Shown: positions 39,101 through 50,877 of the stretch, piece after piece
How positions within the stretch are numbered: position 1 is the first letter of the stretch
Layout of the letters: each line of letters opens with the position of its first letter
Assembly: GCF_028769735.1 (NCBI RefSeq)
Contig: NC_088179.1
Location: forward strand, 6,394,001 to 6,458,000
Direction: 5' to 3'
From: Zonotrichia leucophrys gambelii
Lineage: Eukaryota; Chordata; Aves; Passeriformes; Passerellidae
DNA length: 64,000 bases
Notes under the pieces: model-generated
Seen by the model: the letters and a program-made list of their open reading frames with translations, nothing else
What the model was told of the DNA's origin: nothing
Database searches by the model: none
Made by a program: the position numbers and the translations under genes

Positions 39101-42100
39101 GCCCGGTCAGAGGTGAACTGGGAGTAGCAAAGAATCTAGTGGAGCAGGAAGAGCACCATGCCCATGGTCCCAGGTGTCTGATTGCCAAATCCCTGTGTAG
39201 GCTCAGGAGCCCTCCGTGTGCATTCTGGGCCTCCCTTCATTGCAGGTGAAGAGCTGGGGGCAGCCTCTGGGCTTGCTGCAGGGGCTCTCTCCCATGGAAG
39301 AGAAATGCCTTTATCCTCAAGGCCCTGAAATGATGTCCCAGCATCAGTAACATGGCATGAGTAGCAGAGCAGCTCTTCTGCTGCCACCTGTTTGGAGCAC
39401 AGCCTCCTGCAGGGGTGCCTGTGCTGCCAGCCCCTGGCATGTGGCACAGGCAGCTGGTGCTGTTCAAGTGTCTTGCCAGAAGGGAAAACAATGGTCATGC
39501 AACAAGCTTGAGAGGCCCATGGGTTGGAATGAGGGAGCATCACTGGCAGAGCTCTGGGGACAAATTACACAGCAGCTTTGGCAGACACACAAAGCTTCCT
39601 GTGGTAGAGAGGAGCAGGATGCTTCTTGCCTTGCTGCAGATGTGCCCTGTTCAGCTGCTGTGTTCAGGCAGAGGGCTGACAGGGAAGCAGGTTTCCTGGT
39701 GGGTCAGGAGATCTCAACCATAGGCCTGTCCCATTCTGCCTCTCATTGGTGGCAAGCAAGCATGTGGAGGGTGACTAAGCTGACTCAGGTTATTCAGCTT
39801 ATCCCAGAAGAAACCAGGTTTAAATGAGTATCTGAACTCAGTAGGATGCATCTATAGCACTGGAGAGCTCCTGTCTGCCTATCCAGAGAATACCAAGTCC
39901 TGGCATACCTATATGAACATACTCTTCTTGTGGCCTGGCCACAGAATTGGTAGGGACCTCTTTCACTTGCAATAGATCACCTTTTTCTACTGCTTTGAGT
40001 AGTGTCCTCCCATCCCAGATAAGCTGTTCCCTGGCAAACAGGCTGCTGATGAACCACAGGCCCTGTTAGGAAAGCTGCCTTGTACCATTGACCTTTGAAC
40101 GTCCACCAATACATTAACAATTAACTGTACAGGGCTCCTGCCATGACTCAAATAATGAAATTTAGGCTTAAAATGATAAGGTATAGTGGAGGGAAAAAAT
40201 CCCCACGCCTCTGACTGTGTAGTTCCATCATTACCACAGGAAACTGGAGTTAATTGCTGTGATAGTAATGTGTAATTGGAACTGCTACTTAGAACACACA
40301 GAAATCCACCCACTGTCCTCTACACCCTCACCAGCTGAAATGTTGATTCACATGATGTGTTTGCTACCAGGGTTGGTGCAAACCACATCCTTACATAGTG
40401 CTGCTTTTCTGGCAAGCTGTTGTTGCAAGGCTACTGCTGTTGCCTGTCAGTCCCACCCCTTTCCTTGCATGATGCCCAGCCTGGCTCTTGGCATAGGTCT
40501 TGGGTCATGAAGGATGTGACAGCAGATACAATTTACCAGGTTAGTGGGTTGGAAAGTGTGTGTTGTGTTGTCCTCTTTGAGAGCGGAGCTTTGAAAGGTA
40601 CCTACCTGCATTATTCACTTTTGCTTCTCTGTTGACATTTCCTTGAGACTTAGCTGCACATGGTGTGTCCTGGGCCCAGCCAGGGTGTTACACAGGCTGG
40701 CAGGGGGAGCTGAATGCAGACTGCTGGAGTTCTCTAGTTACTAAGAACCAATACCTCAAGGTAAGATGGTAAGGTGGGCTGCAGGCTGTGTGCTGGAGCG
40801 ATTGCTGCTGAGCTCCTGTGGGAAACCAGCATGATGTCCCATAGTGCACCTTGCTGGATCCTTGGGACTGACATTGTGCTCTGTCCACCCTAAGCAGTGT
40901 TTTAGTCCCAAGTTTCCTTTAACTCAGCCTGCCCTTTGTGGCCACAGCAGCCTATATTCTAGAGACTGCTGCGCCATCCCTAAGTTTCAGGATGATTCAT
41001 GCTCACTTGTACTCATGACCCAGTCCCTCCCCAGGTGACAGCTGTATCAGACCTCAGGATTGTGCTGTCTTCACTGCTCTTTTCCAATGCCAGGAAGTGG
41101 GACTTTCAGGGTGGAGCAGGAGGAAGCATGACTAATTCCAGCCTAGCTGCCAGCCCTCTGTGTCACAGTGCCTGGTGGTGGCAAAGGGGAACTAGCCCGA
41201 GCCCAGTGGATCTGAGCAGAGGGAGAGGACATCTTGGGGAGGATTTGGTTTCTTTCCTAAAGAAACCATTTATTTTTTACATGAAAACCAGTGAACCACG
41301 TATTTAGTTTGTTTCTTACATGTGTGTATTGGGTTTGCATGGCCAGGTTTTCATAGGGGGTCTACAAGAGTAGCTTCTGTGAGAAGCTGTTAGAATCTTC
41401 CCCTGTGTCCGGTAAGCCAAAGCCAGGTGGCTCCAGGACAGACCTGCCACTGACTGAGGTGAGCCAATCAGGAATGATAGTAATGCTTCTGTGATAACAT
41501 ATATAAGAAGGTTAAAAAGTTCTTGTGCAGAGGTAATTATGGCCAGAGAAGAGAGAAGTGAGAATATGTGAGAGGAACAGCTTTGCAGACACCTGGGTCA
41601 GTGGAGAGGGAGGGACAGGAGGTGATCCAGGTGCTGGAGCTGAGGTTCCCTTGCAGCCTGTGGTGCAGAGCATGGTGAAACAGGCTGCAGCCTGTGGAGG
41701 TCCATGGGGATGCAGAAATCCTCCTGCAGCCCGTGGAGGATACCCATGGACCAGAGCAGGTGGTTGCCTGAAAGGAAAATGTGAACCCATGGGAAGCCCA
41801 TGCTGGAGCAGGGGAAGGATTCTTCTCCCTGCACAGTGGCAGGAACAACCTGTGAAGAACTGACCATAATCCCCATTCCCTATCTCCCTGTGCTGCTGGA
41901 GGCAGGAGGTAGAGCTGGCAAGGAGGGAGGGGTGAGGGGAAGGTGTCTTTAATATTTATTTTTCTTCTCATCATCCTGCTTCAATTTTGGTAGTAATAAA
42001 TTCAATTAATATCCCCAAGTTGAGCCCTTTTTGCCTATGACAGTATTTTGGTGAATAATCTCTCCAGGGCCTTAGAACTCATGAACTTTTGTTACATTTT

Positions 42101-44789
42101 CTCTCCCCTATCCAGATGAGAAGGGGAGTGATAAAGTGGCTTTGGTAGCCTGGCATCCAGCCAGGGTCAGCCAACTACAAAGTGTTTGGAGAAGGAAAAT
42201 TCCCTTGCCAAGGCCAGCCTGCTTTGTGCTTGCCCTCTGCTGAGTGCTCACAGGTTAAGGGGCTGTTGCATGGAGCAGTGCTGGGTGAGCTGCCTGTGCG
42301 AGAGGGCGGCCAGCGCTGCTGTCATCCCCACACCCTTCCTCATGGGAGGCCTACCCAAACTCTTGCATTCCCACCAGCTTCTGCGAGCAGCTTGAAGCAG
42401 GGCTGTGTCAGTGTGAATGCTGGGACTCTGCTGCCCTCCTCTGGGACAGCTCGGGCTCTCAATAGGAAACGTCAGACTCCCCAGCCTGGCAGTCTGAGGA
42501 GCACAGCATTAGAGATATTTGATGTTCCTGTGCAAAGTGATTTCGGGACAAGCCTACCTGGTGTCTGCAGTCCTCTGGCCTGGCCTGAAGTGCTGCATTG
42601 GTACAGCTTTGTTGCTTTGTGCTCCTTTTGTACCTGAGTGGCTTGTCCTTGTGTCTGTTCTCTCTGCACTGTTCCAAGCACTGAGACACCTCCTGGGGTC
42701 GCCAAGAATAGCAGGTACTTACAGGACCTCTGCAAGTACACCTAGAGCTTCCACATCTTAACCTGGAGTTTGGTTGGCAGGTCAATGGTGGTGCAGAGGT
42801 CTTTATTTTTAAGCAGGCAGATTTTGTTCCTTCTGTTAAAACAAAAAGAAAAGGTATGTTTTTGTGGAATGAGATTTAACTCTTGTTTTCATTTCCCTTT
42901 GCAATTCACTTCCTAATACACACTCTGTTGTAGTGACTCTGGATTTGTTAAATGGACATGGTCCAGTGCAGGACAGAAGTTTCTCACCACTTTGCTCTGT
43001 GGACACTTGTTCAAGCCGCTCTGTCACAAGGGCATACACCTTGGCTGCAGTTCTGTCTAAAAGGACTGCACTAATGCCTTGGTTCAGAGAGGCATTCAGC
43101 CTGAGGTGAACCAGAGCTGTGTTTGCCCTGCTCTCAGTGTCATGGGATGTGACCTGAGTCCCTAGAACACTGGGGAATCTGGTGGAGGGCTTGTGAGGGC
43201 TTATGGGAGCATCAAGAGCTATATCTGAATGTGCCCAGTGGTTGTAGTGGGCAGGTGCAGAGGTGGTCTCCTTCCTCTGGCCATTACCAGGGCTCTGATT
43301 CCTGGGAAACCTTCTTTTCCTCTGAGATTCCTACTGCTTTTAGTCTGTAACAGAACTGTGTACTGGAGCACAAGCTCCTTGCTGCCACTTGGTTTATATA
43401 GACCTGGTTTCCTTTGCTCTGAAATGTGAATTCCATCCCCCTCCAGGTGATTGTGCTGTTTGTATTTTAAGTTGTTTGAGCCTCAGTGAAAAACCTGAAT
43501 GTTTCCTCTCTGTCTTGCTAGTTCCTGCTGATTTTCCATAAAGCTGCAGCTGGGGAACTCGAGGAGGACAGCGGCCTGTTGACTCTGGCGAAGCTCTCGG
43601 AGATAGATGTGTCCATTGAGGGAGTCAAAGGAGCCAAGAACTTCTTTGAAGCTAAGGTATGATGTGGCACAGAGGCACATGAAAAAACTCAGCTGTACCT
43701 GAAGCTCAGCTACTCAGCTGTAGCTGAGTTTCCTTTCAAATTTTGTTGGACTCTAGCTAGGGTCTTTCTGTGGCTCAGGCAACACACCAGAGCAATGTCT
43801 GGCTGCACCCCACCAGCAATGACTGGCTGACCTGTGTCCCTATGGCTGGAACTAGGTGGCTGACCTCTTATAAAGACAAAAGCATCCTGAAAAACTAATG
43901 CAATAGGGACAGAGTTTTCCCATTTTGCAAAACCTCCCTCAACCAGAACACTCTGAGTTCAGTAGTGAACGGAGTGTTTTGGAGTGTAGGATTTCAGATA
44001 TCTCTTTCTCTGTAACCTTTGGAATCAAAATAATTCTGCAGGGTCCTGGGGTTGGCAGAAAGAGCTGTACACCATCCGAAGCTGACAAAGCACCCTTTCT
44101 GAAAGCTCTCGTGGAGAGAAAATAATCCTGCTTGTTTATATAAGAAGTTTTTTCCCAAGAGCCTAACACAGCTATTGCACAGCAGATGTACTGAGATGAA
44201 AGCTGGAAAAATAGCCAGCAAGTAAACAATGTCTCTTTGATCTGCAGATTATCCATGGTGTAGTATGATGTTCTCAGATTTGGCTGTGATTCAGAGTGTT
44301 TTCTGCAGTAGTTTCTCCCACTGCATACTCACAATCTATGCCCTCCTGCCTCGTAATAGAAATAATGTATGTGACCTAGTACTGATGGCCTTGTTTTGGT
44401 CACTTGTTAGTGACTTATTAGTAAGTGGCCTTTCTTTTGTTGATGTTAAAGTAAAGGAAAGTAACAGGTAAGGTGTGTAAATACCCAAGCATTGCAGTGT
44501 AATTAATACTTGAGCTGTCCTGGAAGAGGATCCCAGCAAGCACTGGGAGGTGCAGCAGGCAGGTCTGTGTTACTCATCTGGGAGTAGCTCAGGCTTTGAC
44601 TCTCCCTCTGATGCAAGGCTTGACACTTGTTTATTTTCTCTCTGTCTCATGAAGGCTCAAGCCCTCTCCTCAGCCAGTAAGTTTGAAGCAGAGATAAAAG
44701 CTGAGCAGGATGAGCGAAAGCGGGAAGAGGAGGAAAGGAAGCACCGCCGAGCAGCTTTCAGGGAGTTAAAGTCTGCATTCACCCAGTAA
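29826..44789 (+). CDS. EFHD1: EF-hand domain family member D1 (swiprosin-2), complete, 4 exons, 237 residues
   Basis: EFHD1 is a calcium-binding protein of the mitochondrial inner membrane that senses Ca2+ and affects actin and mitochondrial flashes. Exons: 29826-30121, 37637-37784, 43522-43656 and 44655-44789. All have GT-AG borders, and phases 2, 0 and 0 join to 238 codons including the stop; human EFHD1 has 239 residues. The N-terminus is disordered and alanine/glutamate-rich. VFNPYTEFKEFSR is the conserved swiprosin motif. The two EF-hand loops are complete: 101-112 (DSGRDGYIDLME) and 137-148 (DEDFDGKLSFRE). The C-terminus (about 200-230) is a charged coiled coil (KAEQDERKREEEERK). The start is supported by the MASQELAQKL match. 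EFHD2 is excluded by the overall N-terminal match and by GIGYF2 lying next to it. Probable polyadenylation AATAAA at 46281-46286. Confidence 0.95.
33304..33620 (-). mobile_element. Old CR1-type LINE 3' fragment in EFHD1 intron 1
   Basis: The plus strand reads GGAATGGAGCATCAATGACC, then AGGGCATTGTCTCAATGTCT and GTTGCTCCATGG, a diverged antisense CR1 3' region. Typical avian CR1 elements insert as 5'-truncated copies like this. Confidence 0.6.
36388..36435 (+). repeat. 24 bp tandem duplication in EFHD1 intron 1
   Basis: AACAGTGAAAAGATGATGGG plus TGGG occurs twice in succession with almost no difference, so the event is recent. Confidence 0.8.
37637..37784 (+). CDS. EFHD1: EFHD1 coding exon 2, both EF-hand loops
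   Basis: 148 bp, acceptor CCCTGCAG/G and donor GAG/GTGAGG. It holds both calcium loops, with all acidic ligands and the position-12 glutamates present. Confidence 0.95.
41325..42179 (+). mobile_element. Solo LTR of an avian ERVL-type endogenous retrovirus in EFHD1 intron 2
   Basis: About 855 bp. It starts TGTATTGGGTTTGCATGGCC and ends GCCAACTACA, i.e. TG...CA ends. It carries a CCAAT box (41464-41468), a TATA box in CATATATAAG (41498-41507) and AATAAA (41995-42000). The flanking five bases, ATGTG and AAGTG, are a possible worn target-site duplication. No internal retroviral coding sequence is present, consistent with LTR-LTR recombination. Confidence 0.8.
43522..43656 (+). CDS. EFHD1: EFHD1 coding exon 3
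   Basis: 135 bp, acceptor TCTTGCTAG and donor AAG/GTATGA. It codes FLLIFHKAAAGELEEDSG to GAKNFFEAK, the helix after the second EF-hand and the SH3-ligand-like region. Confidence 0.95.
44655..44789 (+). CDS. EFHD1: EFHD1 coding exon 4, C-terminal coiled coil
   Basis: Follows the acceptor CTCATGAAG/G. It codes AQALSSASKFEAEIKAEQDE and the basic/acidic helix ending AFTQ, then TAA at 44787-44789. Confidence 0.95.
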   Translation, partial: AQALSSASKFEAEIKAEQDERKREEEERKHRRAAFRELKSAFTQ

Positions 44790-46280
44790 CCAACCAGCCA
44801 ATATGCACTCTGAAATTGCACACCACTTGGTACGTTTCCCAGATCAGGGCTCTGCCTGGACAGAACTGCTTGGATCCTGCCTAAAACTCATCACAGCTTT
44901 GCTAGCCTTCCTTTCTGGAAGATCCTCCTGAGCTCCTAAGGGCACAACTCTCGCAGTTACTATGCATTTATACTGATGTGAATAGTGGGGGCTGTGTCTG
45001 GGCTGTTTGCTCTGAACTGTTAGGAGCACGTGACCCTAAAGCAGAAACAGCAGGTAGCAAATCCTGGGTGAGCACTGACAAGCGTCATGTTTGCCTACTT
45101 CATTCTTTCCTATAGATCCTTTTTCTCTTAATCCTGTATTAATTCATTCCTTGCTTACAGGCAAGTAGTGAGGTCTTGTGTAAATCAGGGTGTACAAAGT
45201 ACAGTTTGACTTCTGTATGTTTGTACTGCTGTTGGGTGTTGTCACCCTTTTCTTATTCCTCAAAGCCCCGTGCCACAGGCACCATGAAAACACTGTGAAG
45301 AGAGAAAGATAATTACTAGGGACATGGATCAAATTCATTATCATTTCCTGTAGCATTTTCTGCCACCCAGCATGTTGAAGAGTCTTCCAGTTTCTCTTCT
45401 CTGAAGTGCCATAGTAACAAACCCTTCAATCAGAGGTGAGATTCCCCAAGACTTCAAAGGGAAGAAGCTGGCTCTCTTAAACGAGGAATAGAAAACTGAG
45501 TTGCCTGACCATTTATCTTCTTTCACATTCCATCACATTTAGTGTACTGTACAGCTTCACTGTTACTTTCCAGGCTTAGGCAGCTGTATCTGTTCTTAGG
45601 GGGTATTGTCAGCTGGACAGTGCAATTGGATGGCACACTGGGCTTTTCTATTTTGGAATTTGCTCATAGCCTGAATCATGAAGGTGACATTGTTTGATGT
45701 TATTAGAGGCACAAGAGAGGACACCAGCACAGCATACTGAGCACCCCCTGCTCAGAGAGCAGGGAGGTGAGCACACTTAGCTGAACTGAATTTGAGGGCT
45801 TGCATTATACTATTGGCCATTTCTTCTTGGAAACATGGGGAATTTGCCCACAAATGTTGAGATGCCCATTGCTTGTCTGGATATAAACACTGTTGGTCAT
45901 GGCAGGGGAACTTCCCTCAGAGACCTCTTCCAAGACATGGATTTGCTGAAATTCTGCCTCTGATCTTGCCCAAATTCATGGCAAAATGTTATTTTTTTTT
46001 TTCCCAGAACAAAACTCACCAGTCATCTTTTCACTTGTCTATTTTGCTTCTTAAACTGTGAGCACTAAACTGTGAGCATGGAATAATAAATAGGAAAACC
46101 TCTACTCTTTAATGTCAGGTGAAAGAATTGCTAAATGATTAAACTGTGTATATATCTTCACAGATTATATTTTATAAATCACGCTTTTGTAGCTAAATAT
46201 TTATAATTAAATGTTTTTATACTTTACAACAAAGCAGATAATTTCATCTTCAATTATTTCTCCTGTTGCTGAAATGTAAA

Positions 46281-46286
46281 AATAAA
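46281..46286 (+). other. EFHD1 polyadenylation signal
   Basis: AATAAA about 1.5 kb after the stop codon, followed by GT-rich sequence (TTGTCTGTGGC). An earlier AATAAA at about 46085 could serve as an alternative. Confidence 0.55.
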
Positions 46287-46309
46287 GCATTGTTATCTCC
46301 AGTCTTGTC

Positions 46310-49300
46310 TGTGGCTTATTTCAGGTCTTTGCATATAGCATTTTTCATAAATTATAATAGTAATCCCCAAAGCTCAGCATCCTGACTTTGGTGAGTGGGG
46401 GAAGTGTTCAACCCCTTCTTGAGAACACTTCCTGTTCTGCACAGCAGTTCTGGTGTAAAAAGCCCTAATGTTTGCATTCCCTCAGAAAGGGACATGGCTG
46501 TGTAAATACTTGAAATACTGCCTGCTGCTAAATGTTGACATCTGAAGGTTGTCAGCCTTTCCTTATCTTAAAATAGCCTCAGTCTCAGCCCCCATAGTGC
46601 CCCAGCTGGGAGCTGGGCAGGTTGCTTCAGCTGGAATTCCTTTTGCATTTCCTGCTTCTGCCTTTATTAAGGGAGAAAAAAGACAAATACATAGCTATGT
46701 GAAAATATGTCTCCAAGAATTTTGTTTCTACTATTGCTGATCTGCTAAGCTTTGCTGCAGGGCACACTGAGGAGGGGGTTCAGGAAGAGGTTTAACCATG
46801 CCTTGTTTCAGGTCCAGTGATGAAATAGAAACCATAAATATTTTATTCCTTGCAGCTCTGCTCTGAGCCAATACATTCACTGTGTCTCTGAGTCCTCAGG
46901 TCTCAGAGGCCAGGTAAAATCAGGGTGAAGGTTCCTTACTCTCCATTTCCCCAGGAAAATTGTGACACTGCAGCTCTTGATTTTTTCTTTGTTTGTTGGT
47001 GGTTTGTGGTGTTGGTTTGTTTTTTTTTACAGCACAGCAAGCACTGCTGAGTTCTGCTGCTTTGCACATGCAGCTGGGTAAGGAGCCCAGGGCTGCAGGA
47101 GAAGATGGTGGAAAAAGGCTTTCCAGTGGTTTTATTTTAATAGAATTGAGTCAACTCCAGCTGACAAGTTTCAGTAAGGAAATGAGCACTGTCTATGGTT
47201 TTGCTCAATTCAAATGGGTGCTGTTAGCTGGGACCTGCATTCAGTGCAGTGAACAGTAAGTGCTTTTGGATGTGCATTTATTCAGAAGTTGCAGCAATGT
47301 GTGTTTTGAAATTAGCTTTGCAAAAATGGACAGTGGGAAATTAATTGCTTTCTAATTTGTTCTGTTTTACTGGCAATTATTGGATTAGATAACTGTCATT
47401 AAGTTATGCAGAAGTACTAAAGAGAAGTTGTCTAACTGTATCTCCCACCTAAAACCATGTGAAAACACTTAGTTATATTTACTTGTAATTTATCTATTAC
47501 AATCCTTGATGCTCTGTCCTTCTATGCCTGATGTCACCTCAGGTGGCTCTCAAATGTCCTGGCAATCCCAACTCTCTTTAGTGGTGCTTGCTGGTACATT
47601 AATGTCTCTCTGGTATTTCTGACATGCCACAAGTGACTTTTAAGTCGGTGATGGCAAGTAGAGGAGCTCGATGAAAAACCTGTTGTGTTTAGTAGTCTTT
47701 CTCAGAAGGGACAATCGCTTTCCTCAAGTATTTCATGTGTTTCATTCATCTAGAATGGAAACTTCAGGTAGTCCTTGACCCCTGAAGGGATTTTGTTTAA
47801 CAAAAACGTTACATTTCCCCAGAGTAGGCAAAGTACAATAGAGGAGGCACTAGCACTTCAGCCACCCCCAAGGGTGGTTTCAGCCTGTCTGGATGCTCAG
47901 ATTGCAGTGGATTTCTCAAGGATGCTCCTGTCACAGTCATTGCTGTTGGCTGCAAGGGACAGCCTGTGGCAGCAGGAAGTCTCACCTAAAGAGCTCAGAG
48001 TGGTCACAGCAGAGAGAAAGAGAAATGGTGTGATCAAGCTCTTCCTGGCTCAAGGTTCGGGGTTTATCTGTGAGGACTAAGGAGACAAAATAACATTTTA
48101 ACCTTATGGGAGTGTCCAAATAAATCCAAGACATCTAAAAGTAATTGAGTGTTGCAGAAGTAGCAGCTTGTTTGTGGTATTGTGTCTTTCAGCACAAGCC
48201 ACCTGAGGTGACAGATGCATTGAAGTGACTGACTTTAAAAACTGCAGTTGGATGTTTGCCTGCTTTGTTGCTGTTTTCATTATTTTTAGGGATGTGACAA
48301 ATGAGGGCATGGAAAACAGGCTGCTGAGAACATATTGATTCTTCCCAGACAAAATCCCTGGTTATTTCAACAAACAGGGGAACCACTTTTCCAAGTAACA
48401 AAATGCAGGAGTGGCAAGGGGAAACATAACTGTGACACATCCTTCTGGGCTGCTTTGTGATCATTATTTCTCATTTCAAAGCTGTGCTCTATGTTCATAG
48501 CCTTACCAGTGTACTGAGGGACGCGGGCTCCTGCCTCCAAGCCAGAATGGCTGAAAACAAGGGGTTAGTAAGGAAAGTTTATAGTATGTTGGGAATGCTG
48601 CTTCCCTGCACTTGGGTTTTTAATAGTGTGAATGAATTGGCACAGTAATCCAGGGCTCTGAAGTACATCATGCCCTTGGTACCCAGACTGGCTGCTGGGG
48701 TGATTTCACACCAACACAATATCAGCTGACATTCTGTCATTGAGCCATGCAGGAATTTTACCGCACGGGTACAGTCTTGAATTTTCATGAGATTCTCTCT
48801 GTTCTGCTTGAATGAATTGTGGAAGATTTAAGATGCATCTGCTATTACCAAAAGATTGTCATCTGAGTTTCCTTGAGGTATTTTACAGAAATGCCAAGTT
48901 CTGCAGATGAGGAATGTTTCAGATGCTTATTGAATTTGAAATTAGGTTTTCTTTTTTTTTGGTCTCAGTAATATAATGTTTGTGCTAACTGGGATAAAAA
49001 AAATTTCCACAAGTGCTAAACATCTTCCATCTCAGATAAAGGTTGTCTTAGAGCATGTGAAAATATTTTTGAGTGCTCAAACTCACATTTGATAAGTAGA
49101 ATAACAAGGCACAGCTGCTTCTGCAATTAAATTGGAAGTTCTCACTGAAAGCTTGAAATGCAGCACGGTCTCCCTCCCTCCCTCTCTTTATCATTATTAG
49201 TATTGGCTCAAGCTGTGTGACAACAACCAGGGGGATTGAATGCAGCTTATCAGAGGCCAGCCCTTTTCTAGGGAGCTTTGCTTTTCCATACCAGCCTCCT

Positions 49301-50000
49301 AATGGAGAAATTCCATTCTAGGTTTTTTGGGTGAGGTAGTCCTATGTTGCTCTCAGCTAAAAATAAGCCCCAAGAATTACAGGCTTTCAACCCATTAGCT
49401 CATAAGAATCACTAGTATTCACTGTTGCATCATTTTTGGCTGTCATTCAGTACACAATGACAAGTATTTATTCACCTAGAAGAGGATGTAGAAAGCTACA
49501 TGGGTTGTGGCTGACACCATGATTAGAGTGAAACTGTTTCAGCTGAAAACGGTTATACCTTCAGCAATGCGTAACAGCCAAGAATAGTTTTTTACGCTGA
49601 AGGAACCACATGGGGCTATTCTGCCTCATGTACTAATATGGGTTTGGGGACTAAAAATAAACTGGTATTTTTAGCTGAAGAAAGTTTGCCTTGAGCTCCT
49701 GATTTTTCCATCAGAAGAGTCAAAATATGTATCATCTAATGCCCTTTTTCTGTCAGCAGCAACAGCAGCTGCCGCTGCCTCCCAGGGTGACTCCCACGGC
49801 AAAGCGGCCTCAGGGCTCCTCCAGTGCCCGGGCGAGAGCGGGTCCAGTGCCTGGGCACTGAGAGTGCTCACACACGGTGGCTCCTCACAGAGATTCTCGC
49901 GGCTACTGATAAAGCTGAATTGCCTCATGGAACCACACAGAAGAAACAGATAAGGCTGGGAGCCACAGTGCGCTGCTGTGTGTGTGAGATAGTGGCGGGA
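46310..50000. other. EFHD1-GIGYF2 intergenic stretch
   Basis: AT-rich with short runs of T. I see no gene, tRNA or clear repeat other than the CR1 fragment that follows. Confidence 0.5.
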
Positions 50001-50011
50001 GGGTGGCAGAA

Positions 50012-50520
50012 TCACGGAATCATTCTGGTTGGAAAAGACCTCTGAGATCATCGAGTCCAACCTGTGACTGATCCCCACTTGTCAACCAGACCAGGGCACC
50101 GAGTACACCACATCCAGGTACTCCTTGAACACCTCCTGAAACAGTGACTCCACAACCTCCCTTGACAGCCCCTTCCAATGCCTAATCACCCCTCCTGTGA
50201 AGAATTTCTACCTAGTGTCCAACCTAAACTCACCTGGCTGCAGCTAAAGGCCATGTTTTCCTGTCCTGTCCCCTGTTCGCTGGGAGCAGAGGCCATCCCC
50301 CGGCTGCACCCTCCTGTCACAGGGAGTTGTGGAGAGCAGGAAGGGCCCCCTGAGCCTCAGGCTGAGCCCCTCCCCAGCTCCTTCAGCTGCTCCTCGTCAG
50401 ACTGGTTCCCTTCTTCCCAGCTCCGTTCCCTTCTCTGGACATGCTCCAGCCCCTTAACATCCTTCTCGCATTGAGAGGCCCAAAACTGGACACAGGACTC
50501 AAGGTGTGGAGTGCAAAGGG
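50012..50520 (-). mobile_element. CR1 LINE 3' fragment next to the GIGYF2 promoter
   Basis: The plus strand reads AATCATTCTGGTTGGAAAAG then ACCTCTGAGATCATCGAGTC, the antisense of the avian CR1 3' end. It continues through CTTCCAATGCCTAATCACCC and AGAGGCCCAAAACTGGACAC. About 500 bp is kept; the element is 5'-truncated. Confidence 0.85.
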
Positions 50521-50539
50521 AACTGAGGCAGTGATTTGA

Positions 50540-50877
50540 TTACCGGGGGATCGGGCAGGGCGGGAGGCGCGGGTACCCCCGTCCCTGCCATGTCCCTCCT
50601 TCCCCATCTCCCCTCAGGGCTGTGAGGGCAGGGGCGGGGGTGGCGCTGCGGCGCCCTCGCGTGTCCGGCAGGGGGCGCTGGAGGCCCGCCCCGCTCCAGG
50701 ATGACGTCACACGAAGGGGTGGGCGGGAAGAGCCGCTGCTTCATCCGGGTCTCGCGGCGGGGCCTGGGGGTGGGGCCTCGCTCTCACGTGACGCTGCGTG
50801 GCGGCGCACCCGCCATCTTGTGTTGTTGGGTTGAGGAGCCGCCGCGGCTGTGAGGGACTCTCCGCCCGGGAGCGCAG
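50540..50877 (+). promoter_or_regulatory. GIGYF2: GIGYF2 CpG promoter and non-coding exon 1
   Basis: A CpG-rich, TATA-less promoter with a full CRE palindrome TGACGTCA (50702-50709), an E-box CACGTG (50785-50790) and a YY1-type GCCATCTTG (50812-50820). The last of these marks the probable start site. Exon 1 ends at 50877 with the donor GCAG/GTAACG. It has no ATG that joins the main frame. Confidence 0.75.

Noticed and set aside
41558..41863. 101-codon frame at 41.6 kb
   Set aside because: It lies within the solo LTR and resembles no protein.
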